From Lates calcarifer (lineage: Eukaryota; Chordata; Actinopteri; Centropomidae), in assembly GCF_001640805.2 (NCBI RefSeq), contig NC_066836.1, positions 4,428,892-4,492,891 of the forward strand: DNA of 64,000 nt, given 5' to 3'. How positions within the stretch are numbered: position 1 is the stretch's first letter; each line of letters starts with the position of its first letter. Position numbers and translations under genes: made by a program. Below, one piece after another: positions 52,680-64,000 of this stretch. The notes under the pieces were generated by a model. That model saw only the letters and a list, made by a program, of their open reading frames with translations, did not search any database and was not told the DNA's origin.

Positions 52680-52969
52680 AACACACACCCATGCACACAT
52701 GCTAAGAAGCAAACACACAAATACTAGCAGCAAATCCTGGATTTTGCTTGTTTCTGCTTGTTTTCAGCTGTTGTTTTAGCTATATTTTAACTGGTGTGTT
52801 GCTGTACAAATCTGATAAAGGTACTGTGTACACAAATACACTGGACTTGTCTTGACATGGATTGAGACAGGGAGAAAAGAGGCAGACAAGAACCAGGCCT
52901 CGACGGGTTTTTCAAGAGAGAGGTAAAGACGGTTAAAGGTCACATCCCATTAATGTCCTATTCTGGATT
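50581..52969 (-). other. zeb1 intron 1, with a CpG-containing block
   Basis: A GC- and CpG-richer block lies at about 50985-51180. A TG run is at 51780-51808 and an AC run at 52648-52674. The 147-codon minus frame at 51515-51958 reads partly through the TG run and is not convincing. Confidence 0.65.
52648..52674 (+). repeat. (CA)n microsatellite
   Basis: About 13 CA units. Confidence 0.9.
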
Positions 52970-53250
52970 AATTAGTTTTATAACCACCTTTATCCTTATT
53001 AGCATTATTTCAAGAGCACAGACACACTGATGATTATTATCATTATCGATTAAACCGATGATACAAAGTTGACGCGTGTACATTTCTTGCCCAGAATCAA
53101 AGATATGCAGATTAACACCATAAAAGGCAAATAAAACCAATAAATACTCACACTGGAGAAGCTATAACCAGACACGTTTTGGCATTTTTGGTTAAATGGT
53201 TAATGTCTGACCGATCAATTAATCGATTCTCTGTTTCAGCTCTAAATTGG
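52970..53250 (-). repeat. copy of the dispersed repeat family
   Basis: ATTATTATCATTATCGATTA at one end and CGATCAATTAATCGATTCTC...TTTCAGCTCTA at the other, with AGAATCAAAGATATGCAG between. Confidence 0.6.
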
Positions 53251-54889
53251 AATCACCACACATGCAGAAATGAGGTGTTTTGACACTGGTACAAGACAAA
53301 AAGCCGGCTGACTATAAATGGAACAAACAGTAAAGATATTGAAGTTTAGTGTACACAGAATACATACCGCTGATCTTTTGCTGAAAAAAAAACGGTCCTG
53401 CTGTTGAACCTTTTCTGTTGAGATTGTTCGGGCCAAAGCGACTGGTGACTAATGAGCTTCCACAAAGGCTCACTACAGGTTGGTGAGATTAACTCCAAGT
53501 ATCTCTGAGCTCACATTAAGATGCCTGTTGCATGAGACTAGCGGGGGAAAACAAACAGCGTTGATAAAACCCAGTCGAGACGTAAAAGCTGCAGCCTGGG
53601 AGCTGCACCTGTGCCAATTCTCTTATAACAATAACCCAAAAAGGAAAACTGCAGCTACGCTAGACTCCGGCTTAGGTTGCAAACTTGATGAGGGGAGGAA
53701 ATTAAAACTTTTTGCCCATTGATTACACTGGCTGATGGCTTCCAAAAGTCAATAGCTAATTTGGAATAACATGGCTGATACCAGCATTTAAAGGTCAAGG
53801 TCAAAACCTTAAAATTTTATCATATCAAAAAGTATTGGCTTCAATAATATCAGTGTAAAACATTTATTACAAAATCTGAAATCTGAAATAAATACAGGTT
53901 ACCCAGACTAACCAGCCATAGATGAAACGTCCTGGCATTTCGCTTGTTATGCTGTCACTTTCTTATCACGTCAATACACTCTTAAAATCAACTGTAAACC
54001 TATCCTGGCTAGTGATGTGGTTTGACATCTGATGTTTATATTTCACACTGCAAAGTGAAGATGACGGTTTACCTAGCCAGGTGTAAAGATAACACAGAGT
54101 TTCCTCTGCATTCACTCAGCAGCAGCGCTCCAAAACAACAAACACCACCGCAAGTACAGTGTAACGGTAAGAATATCAGCTTTTTCTTGAAAATGAAGCA
54201 AACAAAAGAGAATTTTTTACAAACATTAAGAGTCACAATGATCCCAACCACCACTGGTGTAGCACCAGCACAGAGGAAACCCTGTAAGGACACACAGTAG
54301 ACCCCGTCACTCACATCCTGCCATAACAGACACACCTTCTTCAAAGTAAACAAGCCACACAATCACATACGATTGTTTATGGCTGATAACTTCAGTCCCA
54401 TGACCTTTTTAACAGCGAGACTTTCGCAAATGATTTGTCACGTACAGTACATATGCACACAAACTTATTTAAAGACACTTTGGCTTTGCCCTACAGGTTT
54501 CACTCAGCGAAGGCAGAGGGAGCCAAAATCAGCGACCCAAACGCAGGAACAAAAAGATGAGAAAGCCTGCAGTGTCGTTGCTCCACATCTCTTGTAGACT
54601 GAACAGCTGACACCTCAGCAGTCGTTCTGCAGCGGCAACACTGATGCCAAAACTGCTTTGATCAACAAAAATCTACCAAAGTGGATAAGCACGGTGGCAT
54701 TCTCAGCAGCAGCGGAAAAGACTGTGTGTCCTATATCCTCAACGCTCAGCAGAAAAGAGAATAACAATTACAGAGGGAAGGAAAATTGGAAGAGATAGTT
54801 GATACAAAAGTGCAGTAAAAAGTGAGGGGAAGGAAAAATGGTGTTTGTTTTTCTATTAATTCTGTGGTTTATAAAATTTTAGAAAATAG
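53251..54889 (-). other. zeb1 intron 1, no gene seen
   Basis: Unique sequence; no exon, RNA gene or repeat recognised. Confidence 0.65.
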
Positions 54890-55095
54890 AGAAAAATTAG
54901 AATTTTCTAAAGTCCATAATGATGTTTTTAAATTGCTTGTTTTGCCTGACAGACAGTCAAAAGTCAATTGACAATCAATCAATCACTACAACAAACAGCA
55001 AATCCTGAGAAGCAGGAAGCCAACAATGTTTGGGATGTTTGCTGAATGTCAATCAACTAACTGATCAAATGCTTCAGTTGTAAATGAGACACACG
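54890..55095 (-). repeat. copy of the dispersed repeat family
   Basis: AATGATGTTTTTAAATTGCT followed by TGTTTTGCCTGACAGACAGT, then AGCAAATCCTGAGAAGCAGG and ATCAACTAACTGATCAAATG. Confidence 0.65.
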
Positions 55096-55489
55096 AATGC
55101 TACCAGAAATCATCATCACTGAGTGTCAGTGTGTTTAAAACCCTGGAAAAACATCAGGGCCAAATCACTTCCCTGGAAAATACCCAGGGAAATAATACTA
55201 CATGAAACTGTAAACAGAGGAGTTCCACTTACACACAGTGAATGAAGATCGCTGTCATGACTCAACAAAAAAAAACCCACTCGGAGATCGGATTTGTTGT
55301 TTTTGTTTACAGGTCCTCCCTGTTTACGCCTTGACTCCTGTAGCCTTGCTCCTTGGGCCCATCATTGCGTATTTTACCATCTTCCCCAGCTAGATTGATC
55401 AGGTGTGTTCAGCCAATCACAAGCTAATGGAAAATGCGGTGGGTATAGTTGTTTTAGTTCATGAAAGGTCCAGAAACTGAAAAATGCCC

Positions 55490-55715
55490 GTAAAATAACC
55501 ATTCGTCAGAGCCCAAGGTGACATCTTTAAATTGCTTGTTTTGTCCAACCAACAAATCCACACCTGAATACATTTAATCTGCAGTTAGATAAACAGCAAA
55601 TCTTTACACCTGAGAAGCTGCAATCAGCATTTTTGCTTGGTAAATAACTTAAATGATTACAAGATGAAATTAATCTGTCAAGTGACTAATTGTTTCAGCA
55701 CTGCTGGTTAGTGCT
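55490..55715 (-). repeat. copy of the dispersed repeat family
   Basis: One of the clearest copies: GAGCCCAAGGTGACATCTTT, AAATTGCTTGTTTTGTCCAA, ACACCTGAGAAGCTGCAATC and GTGACTAATTGTTTCAGCAC. Confidence 0.75.
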
Positions 55716-57119
55716 GCTCATGTTAGATACCAGTTTTTCCTCTATTTATTCCAAACAAGCTTGTCACTGCTATGACAGTAAACATAAAATACTTTGGTTC
55801 TTGTAAAATAAAGAATCTTCCCAGAAAACTGAAGTCTAACATCACATTTTTACGATTTCACGGACTGGCTAGAGGCTGAGTCACTATTGCGTCACATGAA
55901 TCAGTGATAGTAGAATAATATGAATTCAGATAAAAAGCTTGTGCAGTGTGACTTTCAGGCCCTGCCAAGAAACACAGTGGGGGGTGGAGGGGTGTAATGC
56001 AGTTATTGTCACAGCTCCGGTGCAGACGTGTTGCTTCATGCCCACAGCTCATCACAAACTGAGCACTCTTCTCGCCCAGCAGCCGCCTCAATTACAGCAG
56101 CATCACCCCCGGCTCCGCCGTCCCTCCATCCATCCAGTCTGGGTGTAATTCATCAGGGCTGGGTGGCCTCCATTAGCGCTCCTCCGCAGGGACAGGACAG
56201 CCTCTAAAGCACAGCACTCAGGGAGCGCACTGGGGCCCCGCACTTTACCCTAACAGCTTCATCAACTCTGCATCCCTAGAGCCAGACACACACACACACA
56301 CCAAACACACACCACACACACAACCTCTGGAGGGCCCAATTAGCAACCATCACCTGTAATTCAATAACAACGCTCCCTTTCTTTCAGCCTCTGCGGCTCT
56401 CTCTTTCACTCAGCCGTGAATTTGCTTGCATGATTTAAAAAGGGACAACTCCTGCATCAACAAACAAATCAAAATCTACGCTGACAGTTTATTAAGGGGC
56501 GTTTGAATAGACGTGCATACTTTGTTTGCAAGGTGTCTTCCACCTCCTCTCCCTATTTCCTGCCGGTTTTCACTTTTACAAGTGCCATATATCATCCCTC
56601 TGGCTCCACGCACCGCAAATCAAGCCCACAGGACACAGGATGGAGGACAGACACAAAGAGAAAATCCACATTGCACATCTCTACTCAGCTTCTAATCAAA
56701 TCCTCTGTTCCATTTCAACGTGTTCACTCGCCATCCATCCTGCGTGGTGGGAGAGGGAAAACAGAGAGACAGCAGCTCTGTCTCCATCCAGCAATAAAAC
56801 ACATATAACATCACAGTAAATAAAGAGAAACCTGTCCACAAGACGTAAACAGAAGCACAGTATGGTGGTGCACCATTTACAGTTATATCAGGTGGACACG
56901 TCATGATTTATTCACAACTGAGCAAACTAAACGATGTTCAAATACCAACAATAGCACTGCAGAGGAGGAAACCAATCAGTGCCAATTTAAAAACGCTTCC
57001 GAGTATCAATCCCTGCACATCATCAGTTTGTAATGTTCAGAGCATTTCAGGAAAGATTTTGTGTTCAAGCGCTCTGATTTAATGTTTCGGTGCACCCTCT
57101 TTTCTCTTTCCCTCAGCCC
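55716..57119 (-). other. zeb1 intron 1, no gene seen
   Basis: Contains a short CA-rich stretch near 56286-56322. Just beyond it, about 56330-56520 is non-repetitive with CACCTGTAATT and TAAT-type motifs. No exon recognised. Confidence 0.65.
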
Positions 57120-57340
57120 ACTTCATCAACACTAAGTTGTCAGATTATTAGGAACACCAAGCTAAAACTAAGGCAGTCTAATCCATCAGTCCTGTGATAA
57201 ATCCTCCTTCATCACAGTTATAATGTTCAGTTTTTGTTGAAACTGTGTTAGAAAGATGTGTGATCATTTTGTATTTTTTTCTATTATTTTGTCCACCCTG
57301 TTCAAATCAATGAGGATAGGTTAAGTAACAGAGACATCTC
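57120..57340 (+). repeat. dispersed teleost repeat (fourth family)
   Basis: AGATTATTAGGAACACCAAG, CTAAAACTAAGGCAGTCTAA, ATAAATCCTCCTTCATCACA, TTCAGTTTTTGTTGAAACTG and CACCCTGTTCAAATCAATGA in the order typical of a common fish repeat. Confidence 0.75.
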
Positions 57341-58689
57341 TCTGTATAATGTAGTACAGTTCAACAAGCAGTCATGGCTTTCCTAATTCCCCTATGACGT
57401 ATAAGAGAAAAACAACGCACGCAAACGCATCGATGTGAAATCTTCATTATTCACCAGTGTAGCAGCAACAGGGGAAAATAACCGCCCAATCAGAGCTAAG
57501 TATGTAGATTACCAACTCAGTGCTAAGCACGCCAAGAAGCTTCAGGCTCATGAGAGGCAAGAGAGAGCCTGTCACTTTGCATATGTGTGAACAGGAGATT
57601 AGTAACAACAGACTTCCTAAATTGCCTCGCAAAAACCCTGTAGTGAGGGGGCGTGAGCATGGTGGATATCATTTGAACGTAGGTGTGTAAATGGTAGGTA
57701 TACTGATACAGCTTGCTAGCTTACTAGTTTCTGAACAGTGCCTCTTTATTCAGCACAACGTGTCACAGTCTCAGCAGCATCCACTTTAATTTTCTGCCTC
57801 ACGCAGGTATGAAAATATTTCTTAAGACGTTTCACTGAATTTTGCCATTTCTATGTGACTCCCCCTATTTGATGCACGTCTGAAACAAAAGGGACTCAGA
57901 TGGAAAGCCAGCCACAGCGTAAAAGAGGAGAAATAAATCACTCTACTGTGCTTCTAATCTAATTCTCTATTCCACTCCCACCTGTCCTGCTGCTGCTGTA
58001 CTCTCTGAGGTCTCTGGGGTGTCTTTAGTGAGTCCAGGCCCCTCCTAACCCACCTGTCCACCACTCATGATTTATGTCCCCTGAGACCACAGGGGGCTGC
58101 TGGGAGGTTGCCTCCACTGCTCCTACTGTAGGTTCTACCTTTTACTTTTTTTTTAAGCTTGATTCAATCACAAAATGAAGAAGTCTGAATCTTCAGTTAA
58201 TTCTTTTGGACAGTGGCTTTATGTAGCTTTGGTTTGGTGAAGTAAATTAGTATTAATAACTCACGGTGCTTCTTAAAGTTATTGTAATAAATAATGCTAC
58301 TTGGCAAATAACCTGGTTCCTGTGAAAAGGCAATTGAGCACGGTAAAAGCTCAAAAGGGATAGGCCATAGTGCATGTGTGAAGAAACATTTTCCACCACT
58401 TTATAAAGAGTACAGTGCTACTTGAGTTTAAAAAAAGAATCTCCAGTAGTTTCTAGGTCAAAAGGGCACAGACTAGAGAAATCTCACCAGCTCTCACCAA
58501 CAGAATTTAGTGTAAAAAGCTTGTGGTTATGGTGATTTGTGTTTATTTCCAACAAGTGCTTAAGCTTAACTTTTCTTAAATCAGCTGTCAATTATTTACA
58601 CTTTTTTGTTCAACACACATATAAAAAGTGTATCATCAATATTAGAAATAAACAGGCTTATCTATTATCCAATTAGATTTTACTTAAGA
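57341..58689 (-). other. zeb1 intron 1, no gene seen
   Basis: AT-rich unique sequence without recognised features. Confidence 0.65.
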
Positions 58690-58870
58690 ACATCTGAAAC
58701 AAGAGCTGCAACTAATGACTGATAACTAATGTTATCAGTTCATCTTTCTTCTCAATTGACTGATTTATCCAAAGTCTAAAAAATGACCATCTCAATTTGT
58801 TAAACCTTGAGGTGTTTCCAGATTGCTTATTTTGTTTCAAATTTATTCAGTTTACAATTATCCCACCAGT
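58690..58870 (-). repeat. copy of the dispersed repeat family
   Basis: Starts with AGAGCTGCAACTAATGACTG (the conserved GCTGCAACTAA end) and contains ACCTTGAGGTGTTTCCAGAT followed by TGCTTATTTTG and ATTCAGTTTACAATTATCC. Confidence 0.65.
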
Positions 58871-61452
58871 CGCTTCTGCTCTGTTTGATTCTCTGGAATG
58901 ACACTGAGCTTGTTTCTAGAGCAAAGAACAATATTTCATTGCAGGGATAAACACAGAGGTCATAATGTAATGTTAAACTGGGTTTTAACTGTGTACAGTT
59001 TTCTTTTATTTACCCATTTCATTATTCCACTCCCTCTCTCTCTCTCTTTCTCTCAGCTCCACATTCTTTTCCACATTTCCTGCACCTGTTTCTTTCTGGT
59101 TTACCTTTGAGATGTGTCCCAATTTTAAATGGAAGCAAATCAAAGCGAGTAGCCTATCACAGGCGAGCGGCATTCCTCCTCAATTACCGACGTTCACAGG
59201 ATTACGGCTCGACTCAGTCTCCACTGCACAGCACCCTCGGCTGTGGCCCAGCGTTGCGCCTGAAGGCAGGCAGCAGCTTTGGGCTGCGTTTTCACTGATT
59301 TCCTCTGAGCCCGAGGAACCGCCAGCCTCTGTTCTGCTTCTCAGGTGGCAGGAGAAAAAAGAGAATGGAGGATGCAGAATATGCAAATCGTACCACCACC
59401 AAAGGAGAGGGAGAGGAGTTTCCCACCAGCTGAGTGTGAAAGAGTGCTCCCCCTCTCCCACACACACACAGGACATTGAATGGGACTCTTTCTTTTGACG
59501 CACACTGGCCTGCATGCACTCATAACCCACACACAATCGCACAAACTCACAAAAGCACAAAACCAAACACGTGCATAAACTAATTCAACACGTAAAAATG
59601 CACAGATGCACTCATATATGGGCATTTTAACACACACATGCATTATCTGAGGTGGGAGGCTGGTCAGCAGCAGCAGCAGAATAAACTGGGTCCCTTCACC
59701 ACAGGCTGTCTTTCACAGCTCAGCCTTGGTTAGCAGAACAGCGTAGATTAAAGTTTTAGCTGTTAGCTGCTGTGGGAGCCTCTTGAATACATGAATATTC
59801 AGGTGGTTGAATGAGAACGATGAAAAGGCATCAAGTAAAGCTGGTTACTTGTGGAAATGGGTTAGGCCACCTTTAAGAAAAGAAGGTTCTGATATGAGTT
59901 TGGCAGTTCCTCTGAGATTTTATGCACCAGTGGTGCTGGAGGTAAATTTCAGTTCTGGTTCCACATTTGGCTTTGTTTTGAGCGTAGGTGTCAGTGAGCA
60001 AACTTTGTCTTCATGGCATCAATTTTAAACGGCATTGTAAGTTCAGAGCAGGCTTTGGCTTCACTCTAATCTTATTTTAAGTTAACACGGCAGACCGTAG
60101 ACAGAAAATGGATCTTTTCTACCACTCGTCTGAGCCCCTCATTCTTAGCATTGCACATTTATAAGGGCACAGCAGCTTTAATCTTTGAATGCCTGTCATT
60201 AAATAAGAGCATCAAATGGGCAGCAGTGTTTTTTCTAACTAAACAGACAGAGAACAGAGGTAGGTCCATCTATTTTTCTCAGTGTTGTCCTAAAGATCCA
60301 CCAGTCCTCTGAGTCATTTAGCCCTAAACTGATTCAGGTGTGCAACTAGCGCTTGAGGACTGGTCTGACTAATGATCAACATGTACAAAAGAAAAATGTC
60401 TTCCACCCAAGCAGTTTGTTTCTATCTTAACATCAGTGTGGTTAAGAAACACTTATTATTAAAGATACAAAACATTCTGTAATAATCTGAGAGTAAAAAA
60501 GTCACTGTATGGTATATTTTCTTGTGTACTTCTGTGCCAAACACTGAAACACATATTATTCACTGCCACACAGCCTCTCAGCACATGTGGCTTGTTCTGT
60601 GGCGTAACACAGCTCCAGGGCTGCTCTGTTGACCTCTGACCTCTATGTGGAGAGCTGGGTGGGCGGGTTTAAGGAGGGGAGGGGGGTATCTTCTAAAGTC
60701 GTTAACAACAATTGACAACTTATAGTTTTGAGTTGCATGCCACCATGCAAGTTTCTGATTTATTTAGACTTCTCAATGCAGTGCAGCTCAAATGACACAA
60801 TTAGTTCCTCTCAGTTTTGTACTAAATCAGAAGGCAGTGCACCACTTCCCTTCTACCTGCACTAAAATTAGTTCTCATGTTGAGTGTACATGTCTTGCTG
60901 CAGCAGATCACACCTGCATGACAGCAGGCTCGTCTGTTCAGGTTCATGTTCTTAGTCATTAGTCTTTTGACTGTGCCACCTTTCTGCATATGTAGTTTGG
61001 TCAGTGAAGTGGTTCTGATTGTGGCTGCTTTGTTTGGCATAGATTACATCAGCAACTTTCCAAAACACAACATTAACGTCTGCTAATGCCACATGGAAAC
61101 CTTGTCATTATGTTCCTACGTTTCAGCTTATGAAACCTTTAAAAGAAGATAAAAAGTCTAACTTCCATACTTGATGACTTTATTTGATTTAACCTCAGAC
61201 GCGGGGGTGTATATTGTTGAACCTGATGTGTTTAAATGTTTGGCTGTATTGAGTCATCCGCCTTAACTTTCCATGCCTCATCTGTCAAGGTGCCTTTATC
61301 AGCTGGCATCACCTAATTGAAACACAACAGCATCAGCAGGATGATTTTTTTCCCTCCTCACAGGCACCATGTTAATACATGTAAATCCAAACAAGCAGGA
61401 CTGTGTTGTTATGCAAAGCCTAGAGGAAAGTAGCAGTTTCCCACCTTGATGC

Positions 61453-61454
<2 letters not shown>
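58871..61454 (-). other. zeb1 intron 1, no gene seen
   Basis: A CT tract is present near 59030-59056 and a CpG-containing block at about 59140-59320. Overlapping open frames there on both strands are not recognised. Confidence 0.65.
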
Positions 61455-61525
<71 letters not shown>

Positions 61526-61536
61526 CTCTCTCTCTC
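61455..61536 (+). repeat. (AC)34-(TC)n compound microsatellite
   Basis: About 68 bp of uninterrupted AC followed by a TC run; the longest simple repeat in the window. A further CA run lies at 61713-61732. Confidence 0.95.
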
Positions 61537-64000
61537 AGTCACACATACACACAACACACACACACTGCTCAATTAGTCACAGCAGCAGCATCAGTAGCCA
61601 TGATGCACCTCCCCCTCTGAACCATAAAAGGCAATGGGAGGAGTTACTGCTGACTTGCTAAAGACATCCTGTAGTGCTTTGTCATTCCACAGGCCCATTT
61701 GTGCAAGGGAAACAGCACACACACACACACACACATACACACACATACAGCCCCAGGCTCTTACGCACAAGGAGAAAGTAACATGAATGACCAATGGTCA
61801 CGGATCAATTAACAGCCACTGTCGAACCACAACCACTTCTAATGCCACTCAGGACCATTTCCCTCTGATACTGTTCTAACTAACAGACAACAAAGGTGGT
61901 CGCCTGCATTAATATTCACATTAGACTCAAGTAATAATAAAAAATAAATAAAATCAGGGTATGGCAACAATAACTGGTTAGTTTTTCCATAATTGCAATT
62001 ACTAATTACAATTAACAACATTATAACCTTGATTATTTTATATCAGTCAGGTCGAATCAGTGCAGTAGGATAAATCCAGCCGATGGCAAAACACATTAGC
62101 TACACATACATGCTCAGTGTTAACCCAGAGGCAGGACACTCACATGATTCCTCTGCTCTGTAGGAAAACTATAACTGGAGGACCTTAGGGTGACCTCAGG
62201 AAAATGTCTCATTCACATATATAAAGAAAAAATAGGCCTATAAAAAAACATGCTGCAGCTTTTATATTAAACCCTTCTTCCTTTGAGAGAGTGTGATTGT
62301 ACAAGGCCTGGTAAGACCATGCCACAGTGTGTCACAGTCCACACACAGGTAAACAGAATATACTCTTACACAGTGATACAGCACTGATCTGAAGAAATAA
62401 GCTCAGTCAAAGGACTGTAGTCTTTACAACAGAGACTCACAGAGAAAATGCTACTCATCTACGCATCAAACAGCAGCAAGCTGATCAAAGAGCCCATCAC
62501 CAAAGAGGAGGAGTGTTCCTTTAAACAGTAATTCAAAGCACTTTCATATCAACAAATGTCTGTTTTATATCAGACTGACCTGATATATTAAGTCATTGAG
62601 AGCTGTTGTAATCACCACACTTGTCTGTTAATGCACCACTATCATTTTTAGCACAACATCCACTCTAGAGCCATAACTGGGATCAAAACAGGGAACCTAA
62701 ACAAAACCAACCAAGTGCCATTTCTCCAAAAACCTCCACAGGACAGACGCTGCTAAAGACAGAGCCGTGGCTGGCCTGTACGTACGAGCAGTCCGAGCCT
62801 GAGAGCAGGCGGCCGTGTTTATCCTGTCAAGGTATGTTAACACCAGGCCGCAGTCCTGTAGTCCTTAAATTGTGGTGTTAGATTACAGCCCAGCTGAGAG
62901 CGCGCACAAAAGCACGGAGCACTTAAAAGCGAGAGGAAAGGCGTTGGATGACGAAGCTGTGACCAAAGCGGCAGTAGCAGTAGCAGCAGCAGCAGCAACA
63001 GGCGGCGCACACGGAGGGGTCGACACCTGCCATTTACAGTAGAGCTGCAGACACTTGGCATGTGGTGAAGCTGAGGATGAGATCATTAAGGCTGCAGTTA
63101 AGAATCAGGCAAAAACAAAAAACAACTTAACGTCTCCTCTGCTCTCTGTACATGGATGTTTGTATATAACTACTTTAACAACACAGGAATTATGTACTAT
63201 GCCTGCTGCTACTACTCAGTTTAATGTACAGTTTAATGTGTGGCAGGCGTTTATTTTAGGCAAAAACAAGTCCAGTCAGGGAGAAGTGAAAGTTTTTGGG
63301 CGTCTCTGCAGGCCTATAGCAAGATGACACCCATCACTTGCTAGGCTTTTATACCCGGTGTGTTTACAGCTGCTGCCTGGTGGGAAATCATCTCTGTAAA
63401 GAAGTAGAGCAAGGTCAACTGACTGTCAACTATCATTAATACCAGGCATGTTAGAGTTTGTTAGTTGAGAACAAAAACATTCAACTTTGAGAGGCGCAAT
63501 ATAACAGCACGGGAACACTAGCAAATAAGTCTCAGGCCTCTTTCAAACAAACTCCAGTGTGGCTTGTTACGAATGAGATCATGACCACAGGAAATGATTC
63601 TGAAACACGAGGTTTTTACGGGTATGAAAAGATGGATGTCAACACCTGAATGCCAGAGATGCTCATGTATAAAAAATGCTCAAGGACAAATCAAAGTCTG
63701 AGCTTTTGCTCACATCCAGCCTTTTCTCGACTGGTTTAAACAAAGAGCACAGACAGGGTTTATTTCACATTACACAGAGTGGCAAACTTTGTGTCTAACC
63801 GAACAGGACGACAGATTACCTAATCCGTCTGATAACGATCTACTAATGATTTTGTTTACACTTCTGGTTCACTTACAGCATAACTGTCCAACTGAAACCA
63901 CAAAATAAGAAAAAATTCAAAGCTAACTTCAACAGTATAGTTTATAGGGAGCAGTGAGATCTTATAGTCTAAGATGCAAACTTTCATTAACCGTGCACAC
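61537..64000 (-). other. zeb1 intron 1 or upstream sequence, distal end of window
   Basis: No sequence encoding the conserved first ZEB1 exon was found, so the window probably ends inside intron 1. About 62750-63060 is relatively GC-rich with short AGC triplet repeats (62970-62999). No gene recognised. Confidence 0.6.

Noticed and set aside
62837..63086. Minus frame with a poly-Leu run resembling a signal peptide, considered as a zeb1 alternative first exon
   Set aside because: The Leu run is an AGC triplet repeat read in one frame, and no donor in the right phase follows.

Overview
This is vertebrate nuclear DNA: AT-rich, with split coding exons, large introns and many CA/TG microsatellites. 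Several dispersed repeat families look like those common in spiny-rayed teleosts, so I infer a percomorph-type fish. Only one protein-coding gene can be supported. It is a fish orthologue of zeb1 (ZEB1/TCF8/deltaEF1), the zinc-finger and homeodomain transcriptional repressor that drives epithelial-mesenchymal transition. It lies on the minus strand and runs from the second coding exon to the 3' end. The first coding exon, which in vertebrate ZEB1 encodes about 19 residues, is not visible and probably lies beyond position 64000.

Layout from low to high coordinate, which is 3' to 5' for the gene. Positions 1-8150 are downstream sequence with repeat fossils: a LINE 3' fragment near 2.9-3.1 kb and a Tc1/mariner-like end at 7.69-8.03 kb. 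They also hold a perfect CTCF-core match and an AT-rich homeobox-site-like block near 6.7-6.9 kb. Positions 8150-11155 are the zeb1 3' UTR, with ten miR-200-family seed matches and one miR-205 seed match. Seven coding exons follow: 11156-11859, 13031-13211, 14280-16090, 17868-17994, 18494-18696, 18852-19004 and 28226-28405. All splice sites are GT-AG and all phases agree. From 28406 to the end of the window is more than 35 kb of intron 1 with no recognisable exon.

The assembled protein, allowing 19 residues for the missing exon, would be about 1138 residues; human ZEB1 is about 1124. The order is an acidic N-terminus, four N-terminal zinc fingers, a long central region, three C-terminal zinc fingers and a very acidic tail. 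The central region holds sumoylation-type motifs, a cysteine cluster, a homeodomain-like segment and two CtBP-binding motifs. Residue numbers below use this assembled numbering. I cannot tell from the window whether this is the zeb1a or zeb1b copy.

The strongest biological signal outside coding sequence is the 3' UTR. ZEB1 and the miR-200 family repress each other in known vertebrates, and this UTR carries a dense version of that circuit. It is interrupted by a dispersed repeat and has several candidate poly(A) signals, one of which overlaps the stop codon. No new multi-gene system was found.
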